Part shown: positions 40,798-50,841 of the stretch, piece by piece
How the letters are laid out: every line of letters begins with the position of its first letter
Numbering within the stretch: the first letter of the stretch is position 1
NCBI GenBank assembly: GCA_019828565.1
Contig: JAHDYR010000055.1
Coordinates: forward strand, 1-64,000
DNA length: 64,000 bases
Direction of reading: 5' to 3'
DNA from: Carpediemonas membranifera
Taxonomy: Eukaryota; Fornicata
Program-made: the position numbers and the translations under genes
The notes under the pieces: model-generated
Databases searched by the model: none
What the model saw: only the letters and a program-made list of their open reading frames with translations
Told to the model about the DNA's origin: nothing

Positions 40798-40816
40798 TGG
40801 CCCGTTGCCAGGCCGA
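40798..40816 (+). repeat. 19-bp target-site duplication, right copy (LINE-C)
   Basis: Second copy of TGGCCCGTTGCCAGGCCGA; LINE-B unit 2 coding sequence resumes here. Confidence 0.9.
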
Positions 40817-41431
40817 GGTCGCGCTCACCTCTCGTCACCCCCGCTACCAGCAGGCCGATACCGAAGCGCCCAGACGCAAGGTGGCCGACCTCATGGTGGC
40901 AGGCGAGAGAGACGTGGTCGGGAACCGTGTCCACGAGGAAGTCTATGTCGACTTCGTGGTCAGCCTGCACCCGCGGGAGGCTGAGCTAGAGAAGCTCCGC
41001 GAGTACCGCAACTGGCAGGTCACCTTCGTGCCTGCTGCCTGCACGGTTCTGGGCGAGACTGAGTCCCGTCTGACCGAGTGCTGGGTCGCCCGTTCTGTGC
41101 CGCGATTCGCAGGCCGGCCCTCGTGGGCGCCATCCGTGACCGGGTATTCTGGTCCATCTGGGCGGACAACCAGACCGTCTGGTCGGACTATGTCTCCCAG
41201 TGCAAGGCCCGTTGGGCCGAGCACCACCAATAATCTGCCCTCCCCACAAAATGCCGGAGTCGCGACTCGGCTGACTCGGCCACTCTAGGCTGCGTCGTCC
41301 CCGAGCCCCCCTGCGCCTCCCGCCCCATCGCCGCATCGCATAACGCATCCCCTGCCCCTGCGCGAGAGTAGTTGCTCGAAATTCCGCGGAGTCGCGTGTC
41401 GTTCGGACAACCTGGGAAAGTAAATTCGGCC

Positions 41432-44400
41432 ATGGTATCCAGAGGGAAAGTTGCTCGATTCGCCGCCGCAAGGCGACGAATCCTGCCATACATCCGATGA
41501 CGGACCAGGTGACACGAATTACCTGAAACTAGCGCTGTTCGCTGCGCTCCTGCGCGTAATGGAAGAAATTCGTCAGCACTGCCCGAAAGGCTCGTGGCCG
41601 AAGAACGCTGAGGCCTTCATCGAGGTTTGTATGAACAAAGATCGTTTATTGCGCCTTGTGACGGACAACAAACGCTTCTTCACGATCAACAACCTTTCTT
41701 TGATCACGGACTACGTTCATGCGGCCACAAACCGCTTCGGGCCAGGCCATAAGCCGAAGGCATCCCGCCGTGATGACCACATCGCCAATGCCACTTCACT
41801 TCTCCACGCCGCAGCCACCAACCAGGTGTTCACTGCTACCATCTCGATTGATCGTGCCAACGAGGCCCTCGAGCGCGTGATACGGGGCAGAAGGACCGAT
41901 GAGCAGCTCATGAGGGAGCACCCTCGTCCGCTCCGCCCGTCCGAGATCGCCGCTCGCCGCGCCAAGACCGGGCGTCAGTCATACGCCCAACTGATCAGCC
42001 GTGTCGAGGGAGGCCCGCCCGGCAAGCCCTGCGCGAGACCGCACTGCCTTCCTCGAGGCAGAAGCATACGCGTGTCGCGTAGCTGCTGGCCGCGCAGACC
42101 GTCAACAGCAGGGTGATAGGCCCCCGAGCCCCACCCCTGCCCAGGCTGCCCCCACCGACTCCGCTGCCGCCCTAACTGGGCCGCAGCCCGCAGCCGCCCC
42201 GCAGGGTGACAGGCCCCCGAGCCCCACCCCTGCCCAGGTTGCCCCCACCGACTCCGATGCCGCCCTAACTGGGCCGCAGCCCGCAGCCGCCCCGCAGGGT
42301 GACAGGCCCACGCGCCAGACCCCCTGCCGATGCTGCCCCCACCGACTCCGCTGTCGCCCTAACTGGGCCGCAGCCCGCAGCCGCCCCGCAGGGTGACAGG
42401 CCCCCGAGCCCCACCCCTGCCGATGCTGCCCCCACAGACTCCGCTGTCGCCCTAACTGGGCCGCAGCCCGCAGCCGCCCCGCAGGGTGACAGGCCCACGC
42501 GCCAGACCCCCGCCCAGGTTGCCCCCACCCAGCCAGAGGAGAGGAACATCGACGACACCGCAGTGTCCGAGTTCCTCTCCCTGGCGGGCGTCGAAGGCGG
42601 GGAAGGGGAGAGAGCTGAGCCAGAGACCGAGCACGAAGCCCGTGGTGACTCAGCCAACTCCCCCTTCGCCCGCCGCCGCAGGTTGACCCCGCCCACCGGC
42701 TCACAGGGTGGCTCGACCGCACGACCATCGACGCTGTTCGCCGCAGCTTTGACGCACATGTACCGCGGGAAGACAGAGACATGTGGTCGACCAACGACCA
42801 GGTCGTCGCGACGCTGACGTCTGTCGACGCCGTCCGCTGGCTCTCCCGGGGGCAAAATGGCCAGAACCGCATGTCCAGAGCACGCTGGACGACTCTCCTC
42901 GAGCAGGTCTTTGCGGCTCACCCGAGGAACCGGCCTTCGTATGCGTTCCCGCAAGGCCTGAAGTCGTTCGCACCCAGGTTCGTGGCGTTCATGAGGGAAG
43001 GGTTGGGTATGCCAGTCGACCCCGCTCTCCCAGCTGTCCCGCAGCCAAGGACGGCCCAGCCAGCCAGAAGAAGGCTCACTGCTCCCCGCCCGCAGCCGGA
43101 GACCATCCTTCCAGAGCTCCCAGAGGACCTCAAGTTCCTCCCCTCCCCGACGGAGGCCGGCAGGATTGGGAAGTCGAAGCCCTCAAGGAAGGGTGCGGTC
43201 TCATTCGTGAAGGGTCTCATCAACCTGTTGGAGGCCCTGAACGAGGTGCCTGCCCAGCAGAAACGGCGTGGCCTTATTGCCATCATGACCCATGGTCAGA
43301 CGGTGTACAAGCCCGCCAAGAAGCAGGTGACACTGCGGACCCGGACCAAGGAGCGCTCGGCCTTCACCAAGGCCTCGGCCGGCTACTACTCCAGTGGCCT
43401 GAAGATCCTCCTGTCTGAGGACATGGACCTCAGCCCGACCGAGGTTGACGAGAAGCTGGTGGAGCTGCAGGCCGAGCCAATGGCAGACCCACGTCTCTTC
43501 CACCCACAGCAACGGGCGGGTGCGCTGGAGTCATATGAGGTCACCCCGGAGTCTGTGACATGGGCCCTGGACAGGCTCAAAGCAGACTCGGCACCGGGAC
43601 CCTCGGGCCTGAGTTTCCTTCACTTGAAGCTGGCCTACCGCCTACGCAAACACAAGTTTGTTGCTGCTGTCACGCCTCTGATCAACGACATCATCAACGG
43701 GGAGCCCTACACTGAGATCCTGTCGCACTCGAGGCTCGTTGCCCTGCCTAAGGGAGACTCCAAGGTCCGGCCCATTGCAATGGGCGAGAGCCTGAGACGC
43801 CTCGCAGGCAAGGTCCTAGCCCACGATGTCGGGCTGAGGATTATTGGCGATGGTGTGTGCGAGGGGCAGTTCGGACTGGGCGAGAGCTGCGGCCTGGACT
43901 GCATGGGTGACATTCTGAAGACAGCGTACGCCGGCGGTGCGCAGCTGTGCGCCGTTGACATGTCCAATGCGTACGGAACCGTCAGTCGGCAGCATCTGTC
44001 TGAGGTCGCACAGGCGTGGGCCCCGGTCTTGCTACCGTACCTGCACACGATGTATGCCGGGGGCAAGATGATCACACCAACAGGCCTTGTCATCCCGTCC
44101 CGGGAGGGCATCCAGCAAGGGGACCCCATATCTCCGCTGCTGTTCACCCTGGCGATGAAGCCGGTCCTGGACCAGATCAGAGGTGAGTTCCAGGAGTGCA
44201 GGATGGTCTCCTATCAGGACGATGCGTACTTGATCGCGCCAGCGTCCATGCCGGCCTCACGAGTTGATCGCTTCTACGACCGGATGGCTGAGGTTTGTGG
44301 CCGCATCGGCATGCGCGTGAACACGGCTAAGTGTATGGTGATCAGCGCTGCTGGCTCCCCGGGTGCCATTCAGCGGGTAGTCAACGGTAGAGCCGTTGGA

Positions 44401-45748
44401 ATCCCTGTTGGTGACGCTCATGGTGAGGCAAGAGCTGTCGATGATGTCTTCTCGGAGATGGAGATGGCGACTGCTCGCGTCGTGGAAATGGTGGAGACTG
44501 TAGGGCCTTCTGCGGCCAGCGTTGCGCTGAATATGATTCGTTCATGCATTCTTGCGATGCCATCAGCAATCTACAGAGCTGTGTCGCCGATTAGGCACGA
44601 AAGCAGGACATCCCGCTTCGAGCAGATGCTTAGCCGCAGCGTAGAGCACATTCTGCAACTAAGAGATGGTCTGGAAGACAAAACTCGTAGAATGGCTCTC
44701 GATTATGGAGATTACGGGCTCCGCATGCCAATCCCATCACTCGTCTGGAAATGCGCATTTTTGGGCACGGAACACCAGCTGCACCAGCTGCTTCCGGACC
44801 GGTCTGTGCACCTAGACGAGGCCCTGTTTACCGTTGAAGGCGCCGAAGAGTGGCCTAGGACCAAGGACGAACTCTATGAGATGGAGGCCAAAAAAGCCTC
44901 AGAAACAACTCACAAAGTACCATAGAGACGCCTGGACAGTCCAGCACCGCCCATCAACGCCGTCTGACTTCAACTTGGACCGCAATGCAGCCACTCAGGC
45001 CCTGAACGACTCCTCCCAGCGCGCTGCCCCGGCGGCTGGAATTCTCCGGCAAGAGGCCGCACTCACTCCAATTGAGCTAGAATCGAAGCCTGTTGGCTCA
45101 ATATTTGTCCCAATTGCCAGGGCACACCTGGATGTCGCCCCGTTCGAAGAGTGGCCCGAGACTTGCCCCCTGTGTCAGGCCCAGCGCTGCACCTGGCAGC
45201 ATGCCCTCTCGTGCCCACACACCAAGGGAACCGCCCACACCGAGCGTCACAACCATGTTAGAGACGCTGTGAGCGCCGTGTTGACCGACGACGACGTTAG
45301 AGGTCGACCCATGGCCCGTTGCCAGGCCGAGGTCGCGCTCACCTCTCGTCACCCCCGCTACCAGCAGGCCGATACCGAAGCGCCCAGACGCAAGGTGGCC
45401 GACCTCATGGTGGCAGGCGAGAGAGACGTGGTCGGGAACCGTGTCCACGAGGAAGTCTATGTCGACTTCGTGGTCAGCCTGCACCCGCGGGAGGCTGAGC
45501 TAGAGAAGCTCCGCGAGTACCGCAACTGGCAGGTCACCTTCGTGCCTGCTGCCTGCACGGTTCTGGGCGAGACTGAGTCCCGTCTGACCGAGTGCTGGGT
45601 CGCCCGCCTCTGTGCCGCGATTCGCAGGCCGGCCCTCGTGGGCGCCATCCGTGACCGGGTATTCTGGTCCATCTGGGCGGACAACCAGACCGTCTGGTCG
45701 GACTATGTCTCCCAGTGCAAGGCCCGTTGGGCCGAGCACCACCAATAA
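41432..45748 (+). pseudogene. LINE-B unit 3 ORF (RT with RLE), frameshifted
   Basis: Same protein as unit 2 without an insertion. Core RT is in one open frame (42781-44925) with SAPGPSG, RPIAMGESLRRLAG, VDMSNAYGTVSR, GIQQGDPISPLLF and YQDD near 44215; the zinc/RLE part is in 44834-45748. Relative to unit 2 there are one-base insertions near 41443 (G run), 42007 (G run), 42322 (C run) and 44890 (A run), and one C fewer near 42662. All are in homopolymers, so a functional original of about 1430 residues is likely. The RLE-like end has KVADLMV and YVDFVVS. Confidence 0.8.
42145..42517 (+). repeat. 93-bp coding minisatellite, 4 units (LINE-B unit 3)
   Basis: Four 93-bp units plus one inserted base; unit 2 of the array has three. 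Confidence 0.85.
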
Positions 45749-45946
45749 TCTGCCCTCCCCACAAAATGCCGGAGTCGCGACTCGGCTGACTCGGCCACTC
45801 TAGGCTGCGTCGTCCCCGAGCCCCCCTGCGCCTCCCGCCCCATCGCCGCATCGCATAACGCATCCCCTGCCCCTGCGCGAGAGTAGTTGCTCGAAATTCC
45901 GCGGAGTCGCGTGTCGTTCGGACAACCTGGGAAAGTAAATTCGGCC

Positions 45947-46330
45947 ATGGTATCCAGAGGAAAGTTGCTCGATTCGCCGCCGCAAGGCGACGAATCCTGC
46001 CATACATCCGATGACGGACCAGGTGACACGAATTACCTGAAACTAGCGCTGTTCGCTGCGCTCCTGCGCGTAATGGAAGAAATTCGTCAGCACTGCCCGA
46101 AAGGCTCGTGGCCGAAGAACGCTGAGGCCTTCATCGAGGTTTGTATGAACAAAGATCGTTTATTGCACCTTGTGACGGACAACAAACGCTTCTTCACGAT
46201 CAACAACCTTTCTTTGATCACGGACTACGTTCATGCGGCCACAAACCGCTTCGGGCCAGGCCATAAGCCGAAGGCATCCCGCCGTGATGACCACATCGCC
46301 AATGCCACTTCACTTCTCCACGCCGCAGCC
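45947..46330 (+). pseudogene. LINE-B unit 4: N-terminal fragment
   Basis: The first about 128 codons of the LINE-B ORF (MVSRGKLLDSPPQ...), cut at 46330 where sequence switches to a YR recombinase. The switch point corresponds to 30550 in unit 2. Confidence 0.8.
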
Positions 46331-47034
46331 TTACCTTAGCCGCCCCACTCTTTTCCGACTGGACCCCCAGCACCTACTGTCCACAAATCAGAAGAGGCAT
46401 AGCAGACAACGCCAACACCACCGGCATGACAGGCGGGTCAGCCCCAGTCACAAGGGAGGACATGATCAGGGCCATCAAGTCCAGGAACAGCGACATCGCG
46501 ACGTACCAAGCGACACTATTCGCCGCGATTGCTTACCTGACCGTGAGCCGCGGAGCTGAAATCTTCAACCTGACGAGCGCTGACATCGTGTTCAAGGCAA
46601 ACGGGGACGCCCAGCTGCTCCTTGGTCGCACAAAGACGCTTGCAAAGGTCACTAAGTCACTACCCAACACCCTACTAGGCCCATTCAACCCAGCGCTGGC
46701 CCTGAAGAGATGGGTACGAGGCTTGAACCTTCCACCGGACGCCTGCATCTGGCGCGCGATCACATCCTCATCGAAGGTCAGCCGTAAGACCCCGTGCACA
46801 ATGCGACGTATGCGAGAGGAGCTACGCACAGTCTTCCACGACAACAGGATTGGCCTACACAGCTTCCGCAAGGGAGCGGCTTCCGAACTGGCACTAGCAG
46901 GCACACCGATAGAGACCTTACTCCAACTCGGAACCTGGGCTAACGGCAACTCTCTCCGGCCTTACATCGGGGAGGCTATCCGCAACCACCCTCGTCAAAC
47001 CCGACAAACTGCAAACACCCTGTTCCCATTCTAA
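46331..47034 (+). pseudogene. YR-D tyrosine recombinase fragment
   Basis: Coding continues in one frame from about 46336 (LAAPLFSDWTPSTY) through the ATG at 46426 to a TAA. It contains the complete catalytic domain: YLTVSRGAEIFNL (first Arg), LHSFRKGAASELAL (His and second Arg), LGTWANGNS (Trp) and RPYIGEAIR (Tyr nucleophile). Similarity to the YR-C recombinase extends over its whole length. The N-terminal domain and RT are missing because of the junction with the LINE-B array. Confidence 0.75.
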
Positions 47035-47184
47035 CACCATAAACCATCGCACCGGAGGCCGTCAAGGAGACGCCCGGTCCAGCCGAAAGCAGCAAGGAGC
47101 TGCTGGCACTTGAGGCAGGCATGGAGCCGCCATACTCCACTGTAATTACTCTACTTACCTCAGATCTGCGGACGGTGTTCCCCT

Positions 47185-47220
47185 TTGGGAGTATGAGTTA
47201 GGTGGCTAGCCTAGTCTAGC
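47185..47220 (+). repeat. 36-bp direct repeat, left copy
   Basis: Identical to 47371-47406 (starts TTGGGAGTATGAGTTAGG). The pair brackets 150 bp and, by analogy with YR-B, may be part of split terminal repeats of YR-D. Confidence 0.8.
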
Positions 47221-47370
47221 GAGTACCACTCGAGCCCATTGGCACCCGGGTGCTGAGACGCCCGAGAGGGCGCACGGAAACGTGCAGTTTATGGCATCAG
47301 AATTTCGAATGCCCGAAGGCACATCGGGCCTAAAGGAGCCCGAGAAGAATAAATCCTTTACCCCCCCCCC

Positions 47371-47406
47371 TTGGGAGTATGAGTTAGGTGGCTAGCCTAG
47401 TCTAGC
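47371..47406 (+). repeat. 36-bp direct repeat, right copy
   Basis: Identical to 47185-47220, preceded by C10. Confidence 0.8.
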
Positions 47407-47563
47407 ATAGTGGAATGGCTTGCAGGCACGCTTGCGAGCCCAAACCGACCGTCTCCTCGAGAGACCGCGTCAAAGAATGTCTGTTGTGGCTTACATCTGC
47501 CGTTGTAACGCGTGTCAGCCCCACCCTACCTAACTCTCCCAGCCACTAGCTCCCGTCAGAGAT

Positions 47564-47863
47564 TTAAAGTGGTGGTTGGAGAAGGATGGAGGCCAGGTGT
47601 CCCTGGACCCCCGGGTGTGTGCGGACCCCGTTGCCCATATATCTCAGCATGCTTTTCGTGGAGGCCCACGTCCCCATGGACAGGAGGACTTCGGTACTCG
47701 TGTGGGCTAAAGCCAACTCCGTGGTGGCGCCCTTGCGGAATGAGTGCCACGAAAAGTCGGTGCTGTACGCCTGGTGGATCCAGTGGCGGAGGGTTGACGC
47801 CGGTAGCGGCTTCGATAGTGAAATACCCCCCGGTTGAGGTGATCGCCCGCCAGATGACGTCGT
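47564..47863 (-). pseudogene. YR-E tyrosine recombinase C-terminal fragment
   Basis: On the minus strand, ending at the assembly gap. It contains WHSFRKGATTELALA (H-x-x-R box), LLSMGTWAST (Trp) and MLRYMGNGVR (Tyr). Nearer the gap the similarity (DVIWRAITST) is in another frame; a C5/C6 run near 47828-47832 explains the shift. It is convergent with YR-C copy 2 across the gap. Open frames reading through the Ns are meaningless. Confidence 0.7.
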
Positions 47864-47963
47864 NNNNNNNNNNNNNNNNNNNNNNNNNNNNNNNNNNNNN
47901 NNNNNNNNNNNNNNNNNNNNNNNNNNNNNNNNNNNNNNNNNNNNNNNNNNNNNNNNNNNNNNN
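47864..47963. other. Assembly gap (100 N)
   Basis: Exactly 100 N, a conventional unknown-size gap. Flanking sequences belong to different YR elements in opposite orientation. Confidence 0.98.
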
Positions 47964-49565
47964 CTAGCCCAGATCCAGAAGGAGGCGGAGGACCGGAACC
48001 TGACACTCCGTGGACTACACACTCCGGGCATCATCAACCTGGCAGCAGATCGGCTGTCCAGAGACTTCTCACGACTCCCTTCCTCTCTGGAGTCCAGCAT
48101 GGAATCTGTCCTCGCGGAGTGGGGGTCCAGTCCAGACAGTCTCAACGGACGTGGAGCGTAAGGCTTGGATGTCGCGTCCTCTGGGCCCCCAATTCGTCTA
48201 TGGCAGTCATAGTCCAGAAGATAGCGACAGCGAGAGTTCAGACTCAGACTGGACACCCGAGGTCTTGGACCTCAGCAGTCTTTCTCCTCTACCCAGAGGT
48301 TCAAGCGCCGGAGATGAGACTCCTCAAGAGTTGGACGTCCTGGAAACTCCGTCTCTCCGTCCCGGCTTCGAGCTCAGATCTGGCCCACCTACTTCACCTA
48401 CAGGACAGAGGACGCCTACGGTTCAATGTGATGGCGTTCAGGACGTTTTTCCACAGAGTCCTCAGGTCGGACAGAGTGATTCACCTTAATCACGCGTCTG
48501 CTCGGACGGTGGCCGGCTGGGTGGCCAGGTTCGAAGGCTCTCGCGATCGCAGCCTGTCGGATCGAGACCAGCTTGTAGCCTTCCTCAAGGACGAAGGCTC
48601 CTTCTGCGGGCCATCGAACGTGGCGAGGAAGGGCTACTGTATTGTTCAGCTACAGGAGTTCCTCAAAGACTGGCATCCGCCCGCCAACTCCAAGTACATC
48701 GTTAAGCAGGCGGCTAAGGGCGCCAGCACGGCGGGAACTACCGGCGGCTCGCGCGCCATCACCAAGGCTGAGATGATCGAGGCACTGGGGCGCCGGAGTG
48801 ACGACTTTGAGTCATATCAGGCATGTCTCTTTGGGGCAGTCGCCTATCTGACGGTGTCCAGAGGCATCGAGATACTCTCCCTATGCCCGGCCGACCTGGA
48901 GCTACTCAAGAACGGCGACATTCTCCTACACATTCAGCGGACCAAGACCATCCTAACGGGAGTTAAGAAGCGCGTACCATACGTATGGCTATCAGCCGCC
49001 TTCAACCCGGCCTTGGCACTTAGACGCTGGGTCGAGGGCACACACTACCTGGCTGATGACACCCCCATCTGGCGAGTCATAGTCAACGGGCGCCTGAGCA
49101 GAGACAAACCGCTCACAGCCGCACACCTCCGACGAGTCGTGAAGGCGTTGTTCGGTCCACGGACGGGTCTCCACAGCTTCCGTAAGGGGGCAGCGTCGGA
49201 GATGGCTCTATCAGGAGTCCCGCTGGAGGTGATCCTCTCAATGGGCACATGGAAGGACGTCACCTCCCTCCGCAGCTATGTCGCTGACGCCATCAGAACA
49301 AACGAGGACCTCACCAGGAGGATGAACCTCAGCCTTCTCGGGCCCCACTTTTAACCACCCCCTCCATTAAACATCCGCGTTCGAGGGGAACGGCCGAGGC
49401 GAGACGGACTCGCCGGCCTGGATTCATCATTAATTCTTAACTCTGGTCGAGGCGAGATAGACTCGCCGGCCCAAAGCTTTAGTCCCACAGGGACGTCTTG
49501 CGGGATTGTCCCATTTTGGTTGGATTTAAGAGGAGGGCTCTCTGTTATAGAGCCACACTTTGTGG
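47964..49565 (+). mobile_element. YR-C second copy, 3-prime part
   Basis: Near-identical to the minus strand of 13039-14589: RNase H tail, recombinase and 3-prime UTR. The 3-prime UTR has an extra roughly 53-bp segment near 49420-49475 that duplicates a GAGGCGAGA..GACTCGCCGG word. It ends at CCACACTTTGTGG (49553-49565), the same terminal palindrome as the first copy. The 5-prime side is lost in the gap. Confidence 0.85.
48119..49354 (+). pseudogene. YR-C copy 2 tyrosine recombinase
   Basis: Same recombinase as 13197-14429 with VSRGIEILSL, LHSFRKGAAS and RSYVADAI. Here an extra T (TTTTT against TTTT) joins the recombinase to the RNase H-tail frame (LWAPNSSM...) and closes the acidic-linker frame instead (48010-48489). 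Which copy represents the natural arrangement is undecided. Catalytic residues are all present; the element is 5-prime truncated by the gap. Confidence 0.75.
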
Positions 49566-49605
49566 ATCTAGCGTTGGCATCAGGGGAAGACGAGCGGAAA
49601 AGAAG

Positions 49606-49678
49606 CGCCCACCGAGGGGCTCGAACCCTCGACCACTGGATTAAGAGTCCAGCGCTCTACCGACTGAGCTAGACGGGC
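49606..49678 (-). tRNA. tRNA-Lys (CTT)
   Basis: A complete cloverleaf on the minus strand: acceptor GCCCGTC pairs with GGTGGGC (G-U and U-G pairs allowed), discriminator G, D arm CTCAGTCGGTAGAGC, anticodon loop CTCTTAA (CTT), T arm GAGGGTTCGAGCCCCTC. CCA is not encoded. The YR-C copy 2 terminus lies 40 bp beyond its 3-prime end. Confidence 0.95.
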
Positions 49679-49783
49679 TTTGAGACGTCAGCTCCGGCGT
49701 GAGATAATGGAGCATGGGCGATGGATCTGCCTGATTCGATTTATTCGAGCCGAACGAATCGGGATCGAATCAATTACGGCCAG

Positions 49784-50009
49784 ATGGCTGAAGAAACCGA
49801 GAACAACACCGGGGACCGCACGCCTGAAGCAGAGAAGACGCCAGATCCGCAGAAGCGCATCAACGAACTAACAGGCGAGTTATTGACGCTTCGAGATTTA
49901 ATGTCGCTGGAGTGGCGCCACCCGGACTCACTAGCCATGCGTAACGAGTCCGAATGGCTGCAGATGCTCTACAGGGACATCGTCCTCCACCCGAGCTGGA
50001 CAACCGAGA
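49784..50009 (+). pseudogene. Hypothetical gene fragment cut by gypsy-4 LTR
   Basis: Starts at an ATG (MAEETENNTGDRTPEAEK) about 105 bp from the tRNA-Lys 5-prime end, divergent from it. About 75 codons precede the LTR. The segment with LMSLEWRHPDSLAMRNESEW and LYRD resembles LSWKRPASQSMKEEAEF and LYRG in the ORF at 59613-60050, so both belong to one family. No domain recognised; acidic, helical. Whether it is host-encoded or a remnant of another element is open. The continuation is not found after 55360. Confidence 0.45.
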
Positions 50010-50071
50010 CGACACCCATGTGTCGAGCTGGACGACTCAAGACTATTAAATAATCTATTGATGAACCAACA
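50010..50071 (-). repeat. Gypsy-4 3-prime LTR (51-62 bp)
   Basis: On the minus strand starts TGTTGGTTCATC immediately after the polypurine tract. The repeat shared with 55299-55360 is 62 bp; a TG...CA LTR would be 51 bp (50021-50071). It ends in the hairpin CGACAC-CCAT-GTGTCG. Confidence 0.85.
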
Positions 50072-50082
50072 CTTCCCTCCCA
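50072..50082 (-). promoter_or_regulatory. Gypsy-4 polypurine tract
   Basis: Minus strand TGGGAGGGAAG directly before the LTR, identical to gypsy-2. Confidence 0.85.
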
Positions 50083-50841
50083 TGCTCCGGTAGAGCATCA
50101 AAAAACTCAACACTATTATGAAGGGTGTGCTAGGTGCTTGGTCCGGGTGAATTGCCCAGATACAAGCTCCAGTAACCGTCGCTTCCATGGGGACTCGCCA
50201 TGGAGCCGGAGTTGGCAATGGACTAAGCCCTATTGCCTGAACCGTTGTGAGCTCGGGACTTTCGAGTTCACCGGATACCCGTTGACCAGACTGGCTATAG
50301 AAACCCTAGACCCGAGTCTTATGCCCGGCGTGATGTCCAGTCACGTTTCTGAGATATGCTTACCTCACTACCAAATCTAAATTACCTAATATTATCTGAT
50401 CAAATCTTGCGTGGTACCACTGTATTAGCGCGCTATGTTATGGGTATCCTTACCTGGGGTCCTGCCCCTCTTGAAAGTCTTTGAAACATACCCGACGATT
50501 CTGAAAGGGTCAAATGGCGCACTTTTAGGTGCCATCGATGTCCCCATGTCAATTCTTACCAGAGGTTGGTTACATTCCGCCTAATCTTACACGGCGTTCA
50601 AAAAACGGGTTAAGAGGCTCCAATTCCTTCTCGTTCGCGAGATATGGCACTTTTCGTTTTGCACCGCCGGAAACACTTTTTGGATCCCGAAAACGCGGCT
50701 ATATTGAATAACAACATCAGTTCCACCATGTAAACAACTCTATGTTCCACTTCTGAACAGCATTGTTGCGTAACCATTGCGTTTCATCGATTTCGCATTT
50801 TTTGCTTTCTGGAAAGTCGACTTTCTAGACGATCACAGCTC
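50083..50841. other. Gypsy-4 non-coding region upstream of ORF-A2
   Basis: About 760 bp without coding similarity. It shares CGTGGTACCACTGT, CGAGATATGGC and AACATCAGT blocks, in the same order, with 20896-21762 of gypsy-3. Probably 3-prime UTR of the retroelement and promoter/leader of ORF-A2. Confidence 0.55.

Larger units (their letters stand above)
30177..41233 (+). pseudogene. LINE-B unit 2 ORF (RT with RLE), frameshifted and split by LINE-C
   Basis: From the ATG at 30177. The N-terminal 230 residues are unrecognised, a Pro/Ala-rich 31-residue repeat follows, then an unrecognised region, RT (SAPGPSGLSFLHLK, RPIAMGESLRRLAG, VDMSNAYGTVSR, GIQQGDPISPLLF, YQDD near 32870), zinc motif and RLE. 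Single-base differences from unit 3, mostly in C runs, break the frame near 30883, 31311, 31797 and 32062, and again near 41095. LINE-C is inserted at 33983 in the zinc/RLE linker with a 19-bp duplication. The apparent frame 32076-34202 ends in LINE-C sequence and is not a real C terminus. Confidence 0.75.
28978..46330 (+). mobile_element. LINE-B head-to-tail array (four copies, two complete)
   Basis: The array consists of a 3-prime fragment (28978-29978), a complete unit interrupted by LINE-C (29979-33982 and 40817-41233), a second complete unit (41234-45748) and a 5-prime fragment (45749-46330). Each unit joins the next with the same roughly 200-bp stop-to-start spacer. Complete units are 4421 and 4515 bp; the difference is one 93-bp repeat plus a net one-base indel. 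The units are otherwise nearly identical. No poly(A) tail or other sequence separates them. Confidence 0.85.
47035..47563. other. YR-D 3-prime region with paired direct repeats
   Basis: Non-coding, C-rich in places (C10 at 47361-47370). It holds two 36-bp direct repeats and a 16-mer also found at the end of the Tc1/mariner transposase. The 3-prime part (47407-47563) is unassigned. Confidence 0.45.

Noticed and set aside
47564-48256. Open frames reading through the gap
   Set aside because: They depend on 100 N and join unrelated elements of opposite orientation.
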